The notes below the pieces were generated by a model. It did no database searches. It saw nothing but the letters and a program-made list of their open reading frames with translations, and was not told where the DNA came from. Source: Aphelenchoides besseyi (taxonomy: Eukaryota; Nematoda; Chromadorea; Rhabditida; Aphelenchoididae). Taken from it: 64,000 nt of DNA. The translations under genes were made by a program, and so were the position numbers. The DNA is taken from assembly GCA_024699855.1 (NCBI GenBank), contig JAMPIQ010000001.1, forward strand, positions 8,184,001-8,248,000, written 5' to 3'. Numbering within the stretch: position 1 is the first letter of the stretch; the number at the start of each line of letters is the position of its first letter. Positions 20,574-33,100 of this stretch are shown in pieces.

Positions 20574-21961
20574 TCAGTCTAAATCCATGGAATCGTCGTC
20601 TTTTTGAGTTTTCGCCGCGCCTTCAGTCGACTCTTCATTAGCCGCTTCAGCGTTGATTTCCTTGTCAACTGAAATTTTCGTTAAATAAAACAAATGAGCT
20701 TATTTGTACCGTTCTTTCCCTGCAAACTATTGGTCAACTCTTTGGAGAACTTGACGAAATCTAAATTTGAGTATAAACACGAGGATAGAACGCCGTTTAC
20801 CTCCGCTGTCAGCCGCTTGAATCACTCGTTCCGGCAAATTGAAATGACGCAAAGCGGGACCCAATTGTCCGGATTGAAGAGCGTAGCTGAAGAAATCGGC
20901 TGCTTGTTGAAATTGCGGTGAACCGATGGTGTGATTGAGTTCCTGTCCGTCGCTTGTAGACGGCAGATGTGGAGTCAACACTTGACTGTTTGCGTTGACC
21001 ACGTTTTCGACATTTGCACGAGTCAAGACTTTGCTTAAATCAACGACGGCGCGTTTCGATGATTGACCGGATGTCGAACTTGGCAACGACGAAATGATTT
21101 GGTTCAACATGTTTGCGTCGAACTTGTTTGCGGCATTGCCCGTTCCAGAAGCTTCTTTGCGGGTTTTCGGAGTATCTGGTGCCGGTGAGTTCGACCTGAA
21201 ACACTGGTTGCTATTCGCTGTATACTATAACCAACCGCGCGGTATTCAACGACAATTGAGGCAACAAATCGCTGTTACCACCATTCATCAATGAAAACAA
21301 CTGCATCAATTGGTTTTGATCCATGTTGCCCAATGCTCCAATATCTTCGGATCCGATAGCCGAATTCAAGGCGGCCATAGTTCCCGCATTGCCTCCAGAA
21401 CGCTCACCGCCAGCACGAGTACGTGTAGACGGAGGATTGTTTAAAAGATCGTTGACCTTAAGATTAACAATATTAATAAACGTGCTGTTCCGTATTACCT
21501 TCTTGCAGTATTCGTCGTCTTTATCTTGACGTGGTTCTTGCAACCAGAAAAGTTTGTGATCATCGGTACTTTTGAACTTAAGCATGTAAACACGACCATC
21601 TTGACATTCTTTGATGCGAATGAATTCCGTATCACCGGGAAAGATGATCAAGTCCTAGACTGAAGGGCTTACGATGCTTATTCAGAAATAAAAATTACCA
21701 TGTCAGTCGTGTTCTTGTCGCGATTTTTCCAGCAAAAGTGCATGAGTTGATCATTGCTTTGCTTGATGAAAACCAATCCTCTCGCTTTCTCAGCTACAGC
21801 TTTTCGCTTTTCCGGTGTGGATCCCGGTTCAAGGATCGTACGACCAGCCTGAACAACTTTCATTTTGAGATGTTTCGAGATTAGAAATCAACCTTGAACT
21901 CGAGCAAATTTCCCGAACTGGCACCTTGCGAACGTGACGTATTGGCAAACAAGATCGACAT
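20574..21961 (-). CDS. ADRM1: Proteasomal ubiquitin receptor ADRM1/Rpn13
   Basis: Ubiquitin receptor of the 26S proteasome regulatory particle that also activates the deubiquitinase UCH37. Start ATG at 21961 ([20 protein letters not shown]). The N-terminal PRU domain is clear: [70 protein letters not shown] Gly/Asn/Ser linker follows, then the C-terminal DEUBAD domain ([50 protein letters not shown]). The last two exons restore the usual acidic end (DDDSMDLD) with introns at about 20769-20809 and 20669-20709. Stop at 20574-20576. Oriented opposite to its neighbours. Confidence 0.93.
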
Positions 21962-22226
21962 TTTTCTTGAGGTTGGTGGAGTGAAGATATCTGAAATACG
22001 AACAGGTTATCTCATAAACCTTCCACCAAATAAGCCGACTGAACGAGAATGAGTTGCGAGAAGAAAAATGCTGACAATATCGGAGATGGTTCCAGCACTA
22101 AGATTCGAGCAGAAAAATCAATAGTCGCAAGTCAACTGCAAACTGCGTTCTCTTGCCGTCGTGGACCATCCAATACTCAAGGCGCTTCGAACGGCCGTTG
22201 ACTTAGTGTCTGTCGATTCGGCAACA

Positions 22227-24524
22227 ATGGATATGGACGTGTTGGACGATAGTGACGTTCGCACTTATGATGCGTGGGTTAATTCGATTCACAACGACGA
22301 ACATGGCTTCGTCGATGGTTGGAATCAATTTGATAGCAATTTGGGCAGCACGGTAAGTCACGAAGATCTATTTTGTGGACCACCGCTTTTAGGATGATTT
22401 CAATTTTGATAACGCGGACTTCGAACACTTGACAACAAACGATTTGAGTTTGGGTGCTGACGATTTTGTTCAAAAATATTCGCCCGAGTCTTCGGATTCT
22501 GGAAACTACTCGCCCACAAGTTCATTGGCTGACGTACGTTCTCTTCGTTCATTTTTCTATTCGTTTTCAGAATTTTAATGCCGCTGAAACGTGGAACGCA
22601 ACTTCGAATTCGATTGTTCACAACGAATTCACGAATCAATCGTACACACAAGAAAAAGTTCCTCTTCAATCTTTTAATGAAGTTCAAAAAATCGTGACCA
22701 CCAACAACAATTACTCAGCGGTAACAAATCAATTCGAAGTCGCAAAACGACCCACAAATGTAAGGCCGCCGAAAAGAAGTTGGTTGTTATCTTTTTTCTT
22801 CAGGAATGTTACTACGCTGCTTCTACTCCAGCGACTTGTGCTTCGGTGGTATTTGCTCGTCCGATGGAAACACTAACGCTGGTGCCAACCATTGCAACGA
22901 ACGCTCAGACCTTTGTTATTGCTTCTACGTCCGCTGTAAAAATGGAGCCGATTTTAACTCCAATCAAACAACTACAACCGGTCACTATGACATCGACTGT
23001 GAATGTAAACCAGCACAAAAAACCCGCAACGACGGTCGAAGACGTAAGACAACTCGTTGACTATTGGAGATATTCTGAACGTTGTTTTAGGACTACTCGA
23101 AGAAGTTAGAAGATCGTCGTCTTCGTAATCGAGCTGCCGCACAAGCAAGTCGAACGCGTAAACGTTTGGTGAGTCCTCAGCCTTGCGATCCTTCTATTCG
23201 ATCTGTATTGCAGCAAATGGACGAAATGAAAGAAAAACTCTTAGAAGTTGAAAGTGAACGCGATAAATTGCGTCTAGAAAACGAAGCGCTCCGAAAAAGA
23301 GTTGAGGAGTTAGAACAAGAAGTAAATAATTTTAACATAATGGACTTTACTAGTTATGTATTTAGAAGTTGAGTTGTGGAGGCCCATCGAGATCGAAGAA
23401 GTCGCGAGCTGTTGCTGGAGCGTGTTTAGCAATGTGTGCACTGGTTTTCACGTTTTACGGATCGGTTCCTGAGAAGTGAGTTAAAACAATTGGAATATCT
23501 CAAAAACGTTTGTATTCTAGTTACTTGTCAGATTCAACGGAGTTACAGTTCTCTCAACAAGGAGTGATTGAAAAGTCACCCGAGTTGATGTTTCTCAAAA
23601 GACATGGACGATCGTTGGCGTCAGTCTCGGATTATGAAGGAGTAAGTGATAACAATTGTACATCCTAGTTTTTTCCCTTAGGTTCCCAATGACTATCGAA
23701 CGCCAACAAACAGTTCTCATCACGCGTGCCCAACGTCTTTGAATATGACTGAAAAAATGAGGTCGGTTAGTGTTGCCATAAGCTCACAAGATTGTTTTTG
23801 CAGATTAAACGACGACATCAGCAGTTGGATCAATCGACACGAACAAATGAATTTGGTGGAAATTCGAAAAGGATTGTCGCCATTTTTGATCTACAACAGT
23901 CCGAATGCCGTGAATTTCAATCGATCGGCCGTGCAGAAAGTCGAGTTGTTATCCAACTCCACCGAATTGGTTCAAATTACAAATGAAGAGCGTCGAAATC
24001 GCAGAATTGCGCGTCGGAATTCGTTGATTGCAAATCGTCAGTTGGCGCGTGAAAACCTGAGCAAGAAGCCAGTGATTGAAGAAAAAACGAAAATTGACAA
24101 ACGGTAATTGCTAGCTTCTTAGATTTGTCAATGATTGTAATCACAGGAACACAACTGCATTGGTTAACGGCAGCGACTATCAACTTTTGGTTCGATCTCA
24201 ATTCGAAAACGACTTGATGGAACAGCTAGCATCCACAATCCAACAACACAATGACACTCTTTATGTTGTGACGATGAAAGTGAGTTTAAAAGCGAACTTC
24301 CAAGCAACAGTTCGAGTGTTTAGGAATACTTTCTGCTTCCTACTTTGCATCGAAACATAACCAACTCGCCCAAGCTCTCCATCGTTTTCCCGGCTCTAAT
24401 CGATCCAACGAACAATTCGAATCAAATCAAAATGATGCGCATTGATTGTCAGATCGTTGGAACCGAACTTCTCGACGTCCCGCAAATCTTGGCATCGGTT
24501 CTAAATCAATCGACAGCTAATTAA
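22227..24524 (+). CDS. ATF6: ATF6-type ER membrane bZIP factor
   Basis: Unfolded-protein-response sensor: an ER type II membrane protein that is cut in the Golgi to release a bZIP activator. First in-frame ATG at 22227 (MDMDVLDDSD), with an acidic N-terminal activation region (DDFNFDNADFEHL). The bZIP basic region is RRLRNRAAAQASRTRKR, the leucine zipper QQMDEMKEKLLEVESERDKL and onward. After a Ser/Lys stretch comes one transmembrane segment (AVAGACLAMCALVFTFYGSV) and a luminal domain ending with LYVVTMKEYFLLP, KLSIVFPALIDP and MMRIDCQIVGTELL, a pattern typical of ATF6 rather than CREB3 proteins. About ten short introns. Confidence 0.85.
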
Positions 24525-24983
24525 TCTTTAAACCATTTGCAATATTTATCCATGGGTCCCACTTGTTGTCTTACTTCCATTCGCCTTGTCAGCTTTATTT
24601 TGGTTTGGTCTTGGGAATCAGTTCTATGGTTACCTCTTAACGGTTGTGTTCATCTAGTCCAAATCAATTTCAGTGAAAATAACTTTATTTATTCGATTAA
24701 TAAATCAAACATTTTTGGTTGGCTTATCAACGCACATACCTTAGAAGCAACAGAAGAGTTAGAGCTGATTGACAGGTGTTGAAGTCGTACGGCAAACTCG
24801 CCAGTTATGCACAATCGTCGAGTGAAAGAAGAGAAAACAGAAACTCGATCGCTGCAGCTCTTTCATGACATCGCTTGCAGATCGATTGATTACGCGGCAA
24901 TTGGCGACATTCCGTTCAACTGAAAACTTTTCATTTGCAATTGTTTATTTTCAGTGCAATGTTTGACCGATTATAAGTCTACA
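24525..24983. other. Intergenic stretch
   Basis: 459 bp between ATF6 and TBC1D13; AATAAA near 24700 probably ends ATF6. No supported gene. Confidence 0.5.
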
Positions 24984-26742
24984 ATGTCTTCAAAGTACAT
25001 AGAACGGTTGGTTTTATTTTGTGAAATTAATTTTGTCGTTTAGAATAACTCACATCGAGAATCTGCTGCTGATTCAGAATTTGGTAATTGACGCAAGTGC
25101 ACTCAGAGATGCGTGTATTTTCGGTAAGCTATTTAGTCCGCCATATCTGAATATCGATGTACAGGAATTCCTGAACAACTACGACCACTGTGTTGGCGTC
25201 TCTTTCTGAATTACCTGCCAACTTCACGCACCGAATGGCCAACGGTTTTGGAGAAAAGACGAAGAGATTACTTCGAGTTGGTGGAGAATCTGACTGCCGA
25301 CGATTTCAAAGTCTCCAACCACGATCTGACGGATAACAAAAGCGAGGAAGCTGGCGATCACGTTCGTTTTTTGTTTGATTCTCAGCAATTTTGGGTTTCA
25401 GCCGCTTTCTGACGAGACGCAAAGCGAGTGGAATCGCTACTTCAAAGACAATGAAATCCTAATTCAAATCGACAAAGATGTTCGTCGAATGCGTCCAGAG
25501 ATCGACTTCTTCCAACGACAAACCAACTACCCGCTCAGGTTGGAACTATCGAGATTGTTTTCATTGAATCTGGTTTTCCAGGAATTACAGTCGATTATCT
25601 AAACGCATAAACTCAGAAGATTTGTCCGCCGAAACAACCGAAAAAGTATGTCAATTTGATGGTCACTGTTCAGTTGTTTTAGGCGTCTTCTTCCACAAAA
25701 TTCAATTCTTCAAATTTGTTTGATTCTCACGAACGATCGAATTCCGAAGCCTCGTCAACTGACGATCGCGAATTTCACTGGCAGGTTGTTGAGCGAATAT
25801 TGTACGTCTACGCAAAAATGAATCCCGGAATCAAATACGTGCAGGTGACATTAACTTCTTGCGTTTTGATGTAACCAATCTCTTTAGGGAATGAACGAAA
25901 TTATAGGAGTAAGCCTTGTAGTTGTGTTTACATTTTTGATGTAAAATTTAGCCCATCTACTACGTACTTGGTTCCGATCCAGTGAGTAAAAGCAACACGA
26001 ATCCAACCGTTGATTGAGTTTAGGACCACGAGTGGGCAAAATTCGCTGAACCGGACGCGTTTTATTGCTTTCAAAATTTGTGCTCAGAGGTTCGTTTACC
26101 TGAAGAAAAACGGTGCAATAGTGTCGCGTTTAAGATCAAAGATAATTTCATGAAAGAGCTGGACACTTCGAATTGTGGAATCGAATCGACTTTGACGACC
26201 TTTTACCAGCGATTTGCGTTAACTGATCCTCAGCTTTACGATCACATGGCAAAACTCTCGATCAAACCACAGTTCTACGCGTTCCGATGGCTTTCGTTAC
26301 TTCTTTCTCAGTAGGTTCTTTTGTTGGATTGAAATCGATTTTCGGCTTCAGAGAATTTTCGTTGCCCGACACGATCTTCTTATGGGATACGATTCTCGCA
26401 AGCTACAATCGAATCGAAATGACCGAATTTATATGCCTTGCAATGTTGGTTAACATTCGCGACGAGTTGTTTGCCGGCGATTTCGCCGAAGACGTTCGAC
26501 TTCTACAACACTATCCGGTAGCCGATGTGAGCAATTTGGTGAGCAAAGCGTGGGAGTTGAAGATGTCCGAGCTGGAGAAATCGAGTCAAGGAGGCTCGGT
26601 GAAAGCAAGTGGAAGTCAATTTTGGAAAGGAGAACGATTCTCAGCGTTTGTTAACGGAGCAAAAGAGAGATTCACCAACTACGCGAATAATGCACGAAGA
26701 AATTGGAATAAAAGCGACGGCAACATTATCTATAATCCATAA
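24984..26742 (+). CDS. TBC1D13: TBC domain Rab GTPase-activating protein, TBC1D13 type
   Basis: Rab GAP. ATG at 24984 (MSSKYIER) is joined to ITHIENLLLIQ by an intron ending at TTTAG 25043. The TBC domain shows the G-x-P-x-x-LR-W-like start (FGIPEQLRPLCWRLFLNYLP), the arginine-finger motif IQIDKDVRRMRPEIDFFQ and the glutamine-finger motif KYVQGMNEIIGPIYYVLG. Later blocks FYAFRWLSLLLSQEFSLPDT and IFLWDTILA match the family's C-terminal half. Order and the split between arginine and glutamine fingers by a Ser-rich insert fit TBC1D13. The end is a Lys/Asn-rich tail. Several introns, two of them in the 25,840-26,020 region around very small exons. Confidence 0.85.
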
Positions 26743-27133
26743 TTGCAATGAGCATTTCGTTCTTCTCAAGGTGCTTATTCGTTTTCTGTCTTTACGTCTT
26801 GCCGTTTCATTTATGTAAATAACTTCAAGTCAGCAAACTACGCATCACTTAAAATAAATTCATAACTTTATTCATAAACTCATGTATCATTTCTTAATGA
26901 AGTAAAAGATTTATTCGTCTTAAATGCAATTTGATTACACAAGAAACCCTGAAGTTTAGAAAGCGTGGCAGATATATTCGTAAGTGTTTGTTTACCATTG
27001 AATTCGTAGATAATGGAGGTTCGTTAAATAACTGAAGACAATTTGGACATGAAATGGATATGGCATCACATATTGTTGCGGTTTTGATAAGTGAAGGAAG
27101 ACAACAAAGTTATGGCAGTGAAGAGAAACAAAC
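26743..27133. other. Convergent intergenic stretch
   Basis: 391 bp between the 3' ends of TBC1D13 (+) and the AJM-1-like gene (-). AATAAA occurs near 26850; no gene seen. Confidence 0.5.
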
Positions 27134-30100
27134 TCAAACATCGGTCGGAACTAAAGCGCCATAGCGATCGAAGGATCGATTAAAAGCCGGTGTTTGTTTG
27201 AGTGGTTTGTTGATGCTGGAGTAACGAGGATCGGAGCTTGGTTCAGGTGGTGGAGTTTCGGGACACTGTTCGATATCAGCAATGATGCTTACGCTCAAAA
27301 TAAATTTGTCTTTTGGATTGTAACGTTGACACAATTGAATCAAACTCGGTTCCTTCCGTTGATCAATTAGAACTTGAACCGGATAGTAAAAGAGAAGTTG
27401 GTTCGGATCTTCGGTTTGTAACAACGCAGTCCAACCGTATTCCAGATACTGTTGAGCAGAATGGGCAGAACTAAAATATTAAATTAGTTACATAGACAGA
27501 ATTGTTTTACATCAATCGAATATTGACCGAACCCCGACCTTCGCGTCTATATCCGTCTCGTGCAACTTTCGACATGTGATATTGAGTTGTTGGATCTTTG
27601 CGTACCTGAACAATAACAACATATTCATAGTGGTTAATAAAGAAGCTTACTTTCATGATAACTTCTTTGCACAGTGTGTTGATGCGTGCAAACGAGCAAC
27701 GATCTTTGTGTCGATGCCAGTCATTGGTGCGACAACGTCGAGAACAGTAGTACGTATAACAATGCTTACAACTAACGTAGTATTGTCGAGCCTCAGCAAT
27801 GGCACGAGACTTCTGACAGTTGGTACATCTCACTATTAACGGTTCATTCTACAAAGGTTCTTTTACTTTCTTGATTATACCCGACTACCTTCAGCAGTTC
27901 TTCGGCCAAATACGGTTCTTGAATTACACGATCCATCAGATTTCCATTCGTTGTATAAATTCCAGGACCATCGATGTTGTGTGGAGGCGGTGGAGAAGTT
28001 TGATTGTCGCTAAAATATTACTGTCTAAACTTTCGAGTTTTAGTTGATTACCTTGGATCAAGTGGAATATTTGAAGGATTTGTTTCTTGAAAGATTGCAT
28101 CAAGAACTTCCTCGATCGTCACTCGACCGCCATAACGACTGGTTTTCGGTTGTTGATGTCCGATATCGGCCACTTCGACAACTCGTGAAGCCCGATCTCG
28201 TGGTAGATTCCAGTCGCTTGGCACAGTGGAGACCGTATAGCCGGGTAGAAGTTTGTCGGAGATGAACGTTCGAACATCTCGTTTCGAATACTCTTCTCGC
28301 GCATACTCTTTACTGTATTTGCTATCGACAATCGTTGCCGTTGGCACCGGTCCGAGATCAACCTTTAAATTGTTAGTTATTTAGCAGCCATTTAAAGCGT
28401 CAGTTAAACATAAAAAGCGGTGATTTCAGTGCGTTGGAAAGCACAAGTTCTCTCTCTGTTTTTAAAAGAAACAACAGCGTTATATCTTCCACAAGAACAC
28501 AAACCCATCGATTAAAAATTCTCTTTACTCACAACTTTGATATCACGAATTTAAAGTTAACGGTCAAATGCATACTTTGGAAAAAACGAAGTAGTTGTCA
28601 GAATGTTTGTTCTTTTAAGTACATGAACTCTAAGCGAAATTGAGCCTTAACACAGAGGTTACGAGTTTCGTTTGGGCATTCAAAATATTTGACATAAAAT
28701 TCACAGACACACGATAGAAGGGAGAAGAAACTGAAAGGTTACAAGAAAACGGGTAACTCATCGAACTGACAATAAAAAAACTTCACAGGAAAAGCGGCAG
28801 TATCAACGTATGGACAGTTGAAGAGGCAGAAATACGATCCGTGAATTCGCACGATCACAAGACGCACACTTTTGTGTGTTCCTGAGGAAGGACAACACCA
28901 CCGACCTGATGCAACGATGAACGTGATCGACGCATATCCTCAATTTCGTCTTTGTATTTGTCGAACATGCCCGCTGGGAATGAAATACCACCAACCGGTG
29001 AACCCAAATCGACCGGTTGTTGTGCATCGATTAACGCACTACCACTGGCCCTACGTTGACGATCTGCGGGCGGATAATAGGGAGGTGATGTCTCGTATTG
29101 TTGTCGTGAATACGGTCGACTTCCATAACCAGAAGATCGATAGTCAGTTGTTTGACTCAAATTCGTCGGTGGAGCCGGGCGAGACCATTCGGGGACTGTT
29201 GATTGCAAGTGTTCCGTTGATTTTCGATAACGTTGTTCGTGTTCAGTCACAATCGGCGCTGCCGGAGTCGGATAGATTCTGTCGGCCGTCTTTTGTAGCT
29301 CGTTTTCTGGAGCTGCTGTTTCGTCTCGTAGTCTATAACGAAAGAATTAAGGTTCGTAAACCATCAAAACTCACTGTTTGTCCATCAAATAATCGGCACT
29401 TTTTGAACGAGAATGTTGAGCTTCGCTTTCCGGTTCGTTCACATCTCGACGACTTTGACGGTTCGCTGTGTAGCCGAGAACTGATTTAGAACGATAGACA
29501 TCATCTTCCGGTTGCTGAAATTTACGATTAAATCTCAATGAATTAATTCATTAAGAGCAAAGAAGCCGAAAGGAAGTCGAAAGTTGGAAAGCAAAAGCGA
29601 ATGTAAAGTTCGAGGTTAACTGCACGGGACAAAAGAAGGTGAAAACAAAGAAATAAAGAAACTAAACACAACCAAACACAAAGGTCAGTCGTGCTCACCG
29701 AAGGTCGTAGATCGATATCCGTTTCGAGCAGACCACCAGTTGTTGGTGTTTGGAGTAAAGTTGGTTGACTGAGGCGTGGACGATAATTGGCAAGATTACG
29801 TTTCGCTTTTTCGAGCAGATACTCGTACTCCTAAATGGCAAATGTGGACAAGAAAGAAGACAAGGGACATCAGTTTGTGGCAACGAGATGATGCGTGTGT
29901 TTTAAGCTTTCTAGCGGATAATTACAATTACAACTGTTCCCGGGTTTTGCCAAACACTAGTGACTAGAACGAACTCACCTGATCGTATGGACTTTTACCA
30001 TAAGCGTATGATGGCGGATTATCGTAATTGAGTCGAGAACCACTCAATTCCCCGCTATGAAACTGTTGAAGCAACGGACCACGATAATCGGTAGTTGATG

Positions 30101-33100
30101 GTTGAGTATCACTGGCAAAATATTCGCGTCTTGCTTTTTCCTTTTCCATGTTTGCCTTATACTTTGATGTACGATTCGATCCGCTGCGACGAAAATCATT
30201 GTCGTCTTGACTGGCGTTATGAGCATACAAACGCTCTCTTGGCGGTCCATCGTGTGAATCGGGAAGAATCGAAAGCGTACTATCAGGGAAACGATCGTTG
30301 CTAGTCCATAGGGTTTTGTCGACTCGCTCAAAAACTTGACGTTCCACTTTAGTCGATACTTCCGGTAATCCGATGGTCGAGAGTTTTTCGGTCGAATAAT
30401 ATGGTTTGCGGGTTAAACGTTCCAACGTTTCTTTTGATGTCAAATCTGTAAATAGATAATAGACGAATAAAATCGTAATTATGAATTTTATTTGCTTATT
30501 TAGATAGAAATCAACTACTAACCATCAATCTTACCTTTTTTGCGTTCCAATTCTTCTTCGTGTAATCTCAATAATCGCAAACGCTCATTGGTCCATTTTT
30601 CTTTTTCGGACAATGTTTTGGCAATATCTTGTAGGTGATCCATCGACTTCCTGTTCTCTTTCTGTCTGGCTCTTTCACGCTCGTTGGCCAATTCACGATC
30701 ACGTGCACGTTCCATAGCCTTTCGTTTTTCTACAGCTTCCAATTCGGCTAAACGACGTTCTTCTTCTTGACTAAAAAATTCTCATTGATCTCAAATAAGT
30801 TTATTGAGATTACCGTTCCAATTCTCGTTGTTGTTGTTTCATTTTTTCGCGATCTTGATATTCTGAAAACAAGAGATCAATAAGAAGTTCTCAAAATACC
30901 AGTTGAGAAAGTGCACGGATTTCTACATTGAATGGAACTAGCGCAGCAAACTTCTTTTTAACATCAACTTACCTTTGGTTGATCGTTCCAGTTGCAAAAG
31001 TTCCATTTCTCTTCGTTTGTCCATTTTTCGTTGTGCTTCTCGTTCTTGAGCTGCTTGATCCAATCCAGCTAAGCGGTTAAGTTCTCGCTGTTCCTCGAGT
31101 TTACGGTCTTCTTCTTTCTGTCTGGCCAACATTCTTTCTCGATTCAACCTTATTTCTTCTTCTTTTCTCTGTCGTTCCTTCATTTCGTCTTCTGTAAAAG
31201 AAGTTGTTAAGATATAAATGAAAACACAACTATTACCAATACGCTCTTGGTTCCGACGTCTCTGAGCTTCTCGTGCTGCATTCAAGATTTCTTCTTCACG
31301 TCGCTAAAATATATGTAAAGTTTAAGAGCTGAATGCAATTGAAGTGACTGTTTGTAAAAACGCCGTTAAAGTGATTTAGAACGGTAAGCAAAAAAGATCG
31401 CAGCTTCTGAGAACTCAAGAATTTATATTTAGAACAAATAAGATTGTTTTTGCCCTTAAATTAACGATGAATCCTTTAAACCCACTATTGTTTAGTCTTA
31501 TCTCAATGGTTCTTTAAAATTTCATAAATAGTAGGTCAATGAACCAGTAAGTATTGTACAACCTGATTCGTTGGTTGCAAAGCAAATTGTGTGAGCAATA
31601 GTTATGAAAACATCTTTAACGACATTCCGACAAACACTCAAATCTCCACATTGATTTACCTCGTCCTCTTTGCGTTTTTCTTCTCGACGCAAAGTTTCCA
31701 ATTTTTCGAACTCCAATCCTAAATGACACAAAGTTGACAGACTATGGCACTAATCACTCACTTTCTTGTTCCCTTCTCAATCGTTCTAGTCGATCGGCAT
31801 CCTGCAGAGAAGTTATTAAACAGGTTTAATATTAACGGTACCTCTAATTCTTTTTCCCGACGAGCACGTTCACGAGCTTCGGCCATCAAACGTTCTCTTT
31901 CCAACAACTCACGATCTCGGCGCTAAAACATACGTTCTATTTAAAGCAACATAGTTTTCAAAAAAGTATCAAAAGCGAATTGAAAGATACTATTCGAATA
32001 ACTCAATGAATTTAATGGTTACCTCTTGTTCTTGTCTTAACAATTCTTCTCGTCTTTCTAATGCTCGTTGTCTCTCGTGTTCTTCAGCTTGTTTCCGAGC
32101 TTGTTCCAAAGCGATGCTTTCCAATCTTTTGATTTCCAATTGCTCTTGTCGTAGTTGCTGAATTCAGTTATTGACATTTAAACTAAGCGTTTTACGGTCT
32201 TTACCTCCGCTTCTGCTCGTTCTTTTGCAAGTTTCTCTGCGGCCTGTCGAGCGGCTTCTTCCTCCTTCAATTTGCGAGCACGTTCTTCACGTTTAATACG
32301 TTCGATTCTCTCGATCTCCTGAAAAATAACCGCAATAAACGACCAGAACAGTTTTCACAAACCAATCTTTCGATCTCAATTCTCTCTTTCTCGATCCGTT
32401 CATTCTACAATTAGTAGGAGATTAAACTAATTTATGTGCTTGTAAACTTTTAGCTATAGTTCAATAACTACAAATAACCAGAATCTCTTCCATTTGTAAG
32501 CATTAATTATGGAAGTTTGTTCAAGAACTTCGACCATTTCACTTGCCTCTAATCGTTGTTTTTCCAGTTCTTCCAAACGACGACGTTCGGCTTCGATCTT
32601 CTGTCGTTCCAACTCTTCCAATCGTAACTGTTCGCGTCTGAGTCCTACAAAATTGTTATCAGATATTCAATTCGATGAGATTCCACGTAAAATCATTTAA
32701 GTATTAGAATGATGACACAAAAAACTTTCGTAATAACCACTGGCTTTCGCGTCAATGGCCATCAGATTTGTCTCGATAACTTACTTTCTTTTTCACGTTC
32801 TTCAAATTCCCGTCTTTTTGCGATTTCGGCTTCTTCTAATCGTTTTCTTTCCTCCTCCATTCGATCCCATTCATCTCTGCGTCGACGTTCCTCTTCTTCA
32901 CGCAATTGCCGGTTTCGTGCAATTCGATTCTTTTCATCAGCTTCTCTACAATAAAAAGTCCATTAATACTCCGACAATGTAAAGTTCGAAATAAAGATTT
33001 GAGTTTGTACATTGTTGTGTTAGTGATGTTCAACGAACGATCTGAATGCGATAGAAAGGTTTAGATTACCTCAATAAAATCTCATTTTCGAATTGCCTTT

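Noticed and set aside
22161..22226. Extending ATF6 upstream to 22161
   Set aside because: The upstream frame begins with GTG only; the first in-frame ATG is at 22227.
32509..33000. Plus-strand Ser/Arg-rich ORFs resembling SR proteins
   Set aside because: Antisense shadows of the Glu/Arg/Lys coiled-coil exons of the AJM-1-like gene.
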